This document shows positions 59,920-64,000 of a DNA stretch of 64,000 bases, in pieces (the stretch's first letter is position 1; each line of letters opens with the position of its first letter). The notes beneath the pieces were generated by a model. The model did not search any database, was not told the DNA's origin, and saw nothing but the letters and a program-made list of their open reading frames with translations. The stretch lies in NCBI RefSeq assembly GCF_003240585.1, contig NZ_PCDP01000038.1, forward strand, positions 1 to 64,000. Direction: 5' to 3'. Position numbers and translations under genes: made by a program. This stretch comes from Arminella tubonensis. GTDB lineage: Bacteria; Pseudomonadota; Alphaproteobacteria; Rhizobiales; Rhizobiaceae.

Positions 59920-60867
59920 TTACTTAGGCCTTGGGTCTTCGATCAGCAGGTCCATTTGCTGTGGGGTCTTAATATGCTCCAGGACTTTTATGACGGCATG
60001 GTCAGCTTTTAGACCGCCGCTAGTCTGGGTTTGTGTGACCTTTACCTCGCACACCAAGATGTCGCCCTTCGTGAACGAAATCTGCGCGTGGTCCACCTTA
60101 TAGAGGAAGTCCTTGTCCTCAATTGTCGCGCTGATCTGAGCGTTACCGTCATGCAGCCTCCACTTGTTGTCCTCTTTGAAGGCCAACGAAATGATGGAGA
60201 ATGCGGCCTTTCGAATGTCATCTAGAACGACCTTTCCCTCAGGCTCGGGAGCAACGAAGTACGCGGCTTCGTGCCTGTCTACCTCCTCGACAACCTTTTT
60301 GGCTTCAATCACTTTGAACTGGTCGATACCATCCTTGAGCAGCGGATCGGTGATCACGCCCTCTACCGCCTTGCGCACCGACAGGTCTTGGTAGAGGCGT
60401 AGCAACCGGAGGGGAACGTCAGTCGACACACCGTCGAAGGTCAGGCGGATAGTGTCTTCGCTCAGACGTTCGACGCGATCGGGCTTTTTGCCCTTATACC
60501 ACTTGAGCAACCGGATTAACGATATACCGGTGGCCGTCGTGCCGGTAACGGCCGCCACGCTAGTAAAAATCAATTCCTTCAGGTTCAACGCGGCGGTGAT
60601 CGCGTCACCATTGAGCAGTAATTTGGTTTGCTCATAGAGCGACTGGATAATGTCGACGCTAATCTCAAACGAGCCGGGTGCAGTCGCAACCACATTCACG
60701 GTCATTTTAGGGGCGTCGGGTCCGTTCAATGTACGGTTCGCCGCATCGAATAACTGCCCCACCGCCAGCAGCGCCGGCGCAAGGTCGCGCACGTCCATGC
60801 TTCCATCGCGGACGGCTTCTCCATCATACGCTATCGTTAACCGCGCCTTGCTCACTTCTGACACCAT
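59920..60867 (-). CDS. Hypothetical protein with one membrane segment, lower-GC
   Basis: 315 residues, unrecognised. Residues 1-90 form a compact soluble domain (ARLTIAYDGEAVRDGSMDVR, TVNVVATAPGSFEISVDIIQ). A hydrophobic segment follows (LKELIFTSVAAVTGTTATGI, residues ~95-120), then a long soluble C-terminal domain (VERLSEDTIRLTFDGVSTDV; YKVDHAQISFTKGDILVCEV). Base composition is clearly less GC-rich than neighbours and it lies beside tRNA-His, so it may be horizontally acquired. GGGGGG precedes the ATG. No neighbour explains it. Confidence 0.72.
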   Translation of the reverse strand: MVSEVSKARLTIAYDGEAVRDGSMDVRDLAPALLAVGQLFDAANRTLNGPDAPKMTVNVVATAPGSFEISVDIIQSLYEQTKLLLNGDAITAALNLKELIFTSVAAVTGTTATGISLIRLLKWYKGKKPDRVERLSEDTIRLTFDGVSTDVPLRLLRLYQDLSVRKAVEGVITDPLLKDGIDQFKVIEAKKVVEEVDRHEAAYFVAPEPEGKVVLDDIRKAAFSIISLAFKEDNKWRLHDGNAQISATIEDKDFLYKVDHAQISFTKGDILVCEVKVTQTQTSGGLKADHAVIKVLEHIKTPQQMDLLIEDPRPK

Positions 60868-61027
60868 TATCCCCCCAAGAAAACCTTAGGAGACTACCTA
60901 CGATACAACGCGTCAAACAATTTTTCCCGTTTTCCGCGAAATCGTTGGAGAACCCCGCGGAATGTTGCGTGGGTACTGATCCGCAACCTGCGGACCTGAC
61001 AAGTTCATAATTTTCTGTGGAAAGAAA

Positions 61028-61104
61028 TGGTACGGTTGGGGGGTCTCGAACCTCCGACCTCAGGTGCCACAAACCTGCGCTCTAACCAACTGAGCTACAA
61101 CCGC
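61028..61104 (-). tRNA. tRNA-His (anticodon GTG), no encoded G-1, A73, CCA encoded
   Basis: Cloverleaf on the minus strand: acceptor GCGGTTG (61104-61098) with CAACCGT, T8-A9, D arm GCTCAGTTGGTTAGAGC, anticodon stem CAGGT/ACCTG around TTGTGGC with GTG at 61070-61068, T arm with TTCGAGA loop (one A-C mismatch), then A73 and CCA (61030-61028). The 5' base before the acceptor is T, so the G-1 typical of tRNA-His is not encoded; G1 faces U72. Confidence 0.93.
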
Positions 61105-61183
61105 ACTACATCGCGTTCGACGCGACGGGGGTGAAATACGAGGACTTCAGATTTTTTTCAAGTCTTATCTGGTCTTAATGTGG

Positions 61184-61214
61184 AAAAAGGCCGGAAGCGG
61201 GTTCCGGCCTTTTT
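61184..61214. terminator. Bidirectional terminator after phasin gene
   Basis: 13-bp perfect stem AAAAAGGCCGGAA with a GCGGG loop; A and T tracts on both sides allow use on either strand. Lies 19 bases beyond the phasin stop. Confidence 0.88.
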
Positions 61215-61232
61215 TCTCTGAGGCTTTAGGTG

Positions 61233-61682
61233 TCAGGCAGCCTTGAAGGATGCCATGGCCTTTTCGGCAGCGGCCTTGGCCGGCTTTGCCAGCGTTTCGG
61301 CAACCTTGGTCGAGGTTTCGTGGATCGACTTTGCCTGTTCGGCAGTCACTTCAGCCTGCTTGCGGAAGAAGGACGTCTGCAGCTCGAAGAACTCGGCAAC
61401 GGACTTGACGCCGAGCAAAGCTTCCATGTGCGAAAGCGAGTTTTCGGCATTGGTGCGGAGCGCGTCGATGGCCTTGAGGCCGATTTCGACGGAGCCGGCC
61501 TGCGCCGTCTGCATCGTCGACTGCACGGTCTTGCCGGCGTCTTCGGCGGCCGTCTTCATCTTGGCGAAGGCATCCTTGGACTGCTTTGCGCCCTGCTCGG
61601 CGAAATCACGAAATTGCTCGGACATCTTTGCCGGATCGAAGGCGGCAATTGAAAAAACGTCATCTCTCTTTATGGTAGCCAT
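61233..61682 (-). CDS. Phasin family protein
   Basis: 149 residues, almost all helical (EQFRDFAEQGAKQSKDAFAK, FELQTSFFRKQAEVTAEQAK). The stretch MEALLGVKSVAEFFELQTSF is the phasin signature. Phasins coat polyhydroxyalkanoate granules and stabilise them. AAGGAG lies 8 bases before the ATG at 61682. The frame continues far upstream as a shadow only. Confidence 0.93.
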   Translation of the reverse strand: MATIKRDDVFSIAAFDPAKMSEQFRDFAEQGAKQSKDAFAKMKTAAEDAGKTVQSTMQTAQAGSVEIGLKAIDALRTNAENSLSHMEALLGVKSVAEFFELQTSFFRKQAEVTAEQAKSIHETSTKVAETLAKPAKAAAEKAMASFKAA

Positions 61683-61910
61683 TGTCAGCACTCCTTCTGG
61701 CGGGCTGTCTCCACAAAGGTGCCCGCAATGAACTCGATGACGCTGATATAGTACATCTCGTTGTGCAGTGCAACATTTTTGTGCGCCGCACAACGCGTTA
61801 ACCTTCTCGCCCGAAAGCAGGCGGCGTCGCTGGACCTGCAATCGGGGCGCCGTTATTAATAAAGCGTTAAAGACTAGAGAAGGCGTCAAGCCCGAACAAC
61901 AGGTTGGATA

Positions 61911-64000
61911 ATGCCCGCAGTCCAGTACCCGTTCATCGACATCGCAGTGCATCCGCGCATTCGCGAGCGCTTTTCTCGTGGCGAGGCCATGGTGCTGTTC
62001 TCGACCGGGCTTGACCGCGTGCTCTGGGCCAACGGGGCCGGCGCCGACCTGTTCGGCTATGCCGCCATCTACGATTTTCTCGACCAGGGTGCGAAGCCCG
62101 GCGATGTCTCCTTCCGGCAGATCGAGGCGACTGCCCGCCAGCTTGCAGCCGTGGGCGATACCCGCAGCTTTCTCATCCGCATGACCTCGGGCTTCCAGCG
62201 CGTCGTCGCCAATGCTGCCGTCGAGATGATCCGCATCCAGGCCGGCGAGGAAGCAATCCTGTTTTCCACTCCCGTCGCCTCCAAGCCGCTCGAGACTGCC
62301 GACAGTGCCCGCCGCATGCTTGAAGGCTTCGACGACCCCGACACGCACATGGCCGTCATCGGTCGCGACGGCGATATCATCGCCTCCTCGCCGCGTTTCG
62401 GCGCGCTCGGCATCACGCCGCAGACGGCAAAGATGCTGGTGATCATGGCCGGCGCGCAACCCGAGCGAATGATCAAGCGTCCCATCCCGACAGGCAGGGG
62501 CTACCTGCCGGCCGCCGTCGGAAAGCTTTCCGATATCCCTGCCCTGCACCTGCTGTTCGTCGTCGAAATGGCGATCGGTCACCTGGACCCGGTCGAGGAG
62601 CCTGCCTCAGGCTTTGTTTCCGAAGAGCCAGTGCCGGTCGAGGCTGTCGCAGTCGCCCTGCCGGCGGCGGAGATCGTCGCGCAGGCTGAAGCGGCGGCCG
62701 AGACCATGCCGGAGACGGTGGTCAATGCTGTGGAGACAACAGAGGCTCCAATCACGACAAATCCATCTACCGACGTCATCGAGGCCGTCGCCGGCATTGT
62801 GGACGTCGAGGAAGTGCCGGAGGAAATTCCGACCGATGAGGCCGATGTCACGGAAGAAATCGCGGATTACGATCCGGCCGATGTCGAAGCCCTTGCCGTG
62901 CTCGACGGAGCAACCGCCGAAGATATAGACGCTGCAGCGCTTGATGCCGTCGAGGAGGCGCAGGCCGATCCGCATTCTGCGGAGGCGGGTTTGTCTGAGG
63001 ACGAGCCGACTGCTGATGTTGCGGAAGATGCCGCGGCTCTTTCTGATCCGGAGATTGCGCCGGAGACGCCTGTCCAGCCTGCGACAATCGAACCGACTGC
63101 GGCTGAAACGCCGATGCCCGTGCAAGCCGAGTCGGAAATCGCGAGGGCTGATGGCTTTGCCTTCAAGAGCAATGGTCGCGCGACCCGGTTCGTGTGGAAG
63201 ATAGATGCGGAAGGCAGGTTCAGCGAGATCTCGCGTGAATTCGCCGAAGCCGTCGGGCCGCACGCGGCCAAGGTTACCGGTGCGGCCTTTGCCGATATCG
63301 CCGCATTGTTCAAACTCGACCCCGAAGGCAAGATCGCCGAGTTGCTGGCAAAACGCGACACCTGGTCTGGCAGGACGATCAACTGGCCGATCGAAGGCAC
63401 CAGCCTGATGGTGCCGGTCGACCTGGCGGCGCTGCCGACCTATACGAGAAGCCGCGAATTCGACGGCTTCCGCGGCTTCGGCGTCGTCCGCCTGTCGGAC
63501 GCGATCGAGGATCCGATGGCAATGGGCTTGACGCTAAGCCCGGTCGTCGAGGAGGACGAGAAAGCCGAAGAGCAGTCTTCGCTGGCAGATGCCGAACCGG
63601 TCGTTGCCGAGGATATCTCTGCGGATATTCTGGACGAGGCACCCGCATCGCTCGTTCCTACCTATGAACGGGATGAGCCGGAGCTGCCTTTTTCGGCCGA
63701 GCCGCCGGTGCTGAAAATTGCCGACACGCCGAACCGCCGGCTCTCCGACAAGATCATCCAGCTGCATGAGCACCGGATGACGGTCGGCGACGGCCTGTCC
63801 GCGAGCGAGCAAGCGGCATTCCGGGAAATTGCCAAGCAACTCGAACCCTTCGGCAAGAGGACGGAGCCGGCGGTTAGCGAACAGGCTGGCGGTTTGATCG
63901 GTTCGGAAATCCTGGCAGCGTTCGAAGAAATACCGGCAGAACCAGGAGATGACACGGCAATTGCGGGCGAAATATCCGATGCGCCGGCAGACGATGTCGA
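61911..64000 (+). CDS. pdhS: PdhS-type sensor histidine kinase, N-terminal part (partial)
   Basis: At least 696 codons from ATG 61911, open to the window end; kinase domain lies outside. Residues ~1-215 form a conserved N-terminal sensory region (FIDIAVHPRIRERFSRGEAM, VLWANGAGADLFGY). Residues ~225-410 are an acidic Glu/Ala/Pro-rich low-complexity linker. A PAS-like domain follows (FVWKIDAEGRFSEISREFAE, RDTWSGRTINWPIEGTSL, FDGFRGFGVVRL). This layout fits PdhS-family kinases, which control the DivK/CtrA cell-cycle pathway. The call rests on the N-terminus only. Confidence 0.72.
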   Translation, partial: MPAVQYPFIDIAVHPRIRERFSRGEAMVLFSTGLDRVLWANGAGADLFGYAAIYDFLDQGAKPGDVSFRQIEATARQLAAVGDTRSFLIRMTSGFQRVVANAAVEMIRIQAGEEAILFSTPVASKPLETADSARRMLEGFDDPDTHMAVIGRDGDIIASSPRFGALGITPQTAKMLVIMAGAQPERMIKRPIPTGRGYLPAAVGKLSDIPALHLLFVVEMAIGHLDPVEEPASGFVSEEPVPVEAVAVALPAAEIVAQAEAAAETMPETVVNAVETTEAPITTNPSTDVIEAVAGIVDVEEVPEEIPTDEADVTEEIADYDPADVEALAVLDGATAEDIDAAALDAVEEAQADPHSAEAGLSEDEPTADVAEDAAALSDPEIAPETPVQPATIEPTAAETPMPVQAESEIARADGFAFKSNGRATRFVWKIDAEGRFSEISREFAEAVGPHAAKVTGAAFADIAALFKLDPEGKIAELLAKRDTWSGRTINWPIEGTSLMVPVDLAALPTYTRSREFDGFRGFGVVRLSDAIEDPMAMGLTLSPVVEEDEKAEEQSSLADAEPVVAEDISADILDEAPASLVPTYERDEPELPFSAEPPVLKIADTPNRRLSDKIIQLHEHRMTVGDGLSASEQAAFREIAKQLEPFGKRTEPAVSEQAGGLIGSEILAAFEEIPAEPGDDTAIAGEISDAPADDV

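Noticed and set aside
61683..62582. Upstream extension of the phasin frame by 300 codons
   Set aside because: It runs antisense to the PdhS-type kinase start; the phasin begins at ATG 61682 with a good ribosome site.

Overview
The window looks like a chromosomal segment of a fast-growing alphaproteobacterium of the Rhizobiaceae (Rhizobium/Agrobacterium/Sinorhizobium type). The evidence is the uniformly high GC with strong GC3, the iron regulator RirA, a short HisG paired with HisZ, an LsrB/VtlR-type LysR regulator beside a DUF1127 gene, a PdhS-type cell-cycle kinase, an LpxQ-like outer-membrane protein, a phasin, and several families of dispersed rhizobial intergenic palindromes. No plasmid replication, phage or transposase gene was seen.

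Layout. 1-770: 3' end of groEL, with a duplicated stop-codon/terminator block. 1328-3209: PAS-like hypothetical, glutathione-transferase-like protein, DoxX protein. 3282-6788 (minus): hisS-hisZ-hisG. 6911-9175: Rossmann-like hypothetical, brnTA toxin-antitoxin, a secreted Met/His/Cys-rich protein and a DUF305 protein. 9243-12591: aldo/keto reductase, HAD hydrolase, secreted protein plus tag glycosylase. 12798-15663: envelope block with two tandem L,D-transpeptidases, an LpxQ-like barrel and a periplasmic protein. 15704-19868 (minus): glcDEF glycolate oxidase. 20203-22171: LysR with divergent quinone oxidoreductase. 22525-27890: Nudix hydrolase, Pit phosphate transporter, rsmE, gshA, DUF937. 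28000-29472: DUF1127 gene divergent from an LsrB/VtlR-like regulator. 29764-32573: MAPEG protein, SDR and its divergent LysR, small secreted protein. 32634-42042: guaB, MBL hydrolase, MFS exporter, PhoX, VOC protein, rlmE and a Ppx/GppA protein with a long basic tail. 42219-44266: anti-sigma/ECF sigma pair and a TPR lipoprotein-like protein. 44464-47346: type III polyketide synthase, isoprenylcysteine-methyltransferase-like protein and FAD oxidoreductase. 47343-53518 (minus): gntK and the dppABCDF importer. 53868-58568: rirA, TauD-family dioxygenase, VOC protein, mmsA with divergent LysR. 58778-60867: small poorly known genes, partly of lower GC, ending near tRNA-His. 61028-64000: tRNA-His, phasin, and the N-terminal part of a PdhS-type histidine kinase that runs off the window.

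How genes fit together. The his cluster supplies histidyl-tRNA synthetase and the first histidine-biosynthesis enzyme with its regulatory subunit; the window also holds the tRNA-His, which lacks the encoded extra 5' G (G-1), as is known for alphaproteobacteria. glcDEF oxidises glycolate. gshA and the glutathione-transferase-like protein belong to thiol metabolism. rirA sits between the dpp peptide (possibly 5-aminolevulinate) importer and an iron-dependent dioxygenase. The most distinctive cluster is the PKS/methyltransferase/FAD trio, which resembles alkylpyrone-producing systems. Four copies of one long palindromic repeat family, one copy of a second and one short rhizobial palindrome lie between genes; two of the long copies sit inside operons.

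Limits: all calls are from reading the sequence; no database search, alignment or expression data were available. Start codons were chosen by Shine-Dalgarno match and domain starts and are inferences.
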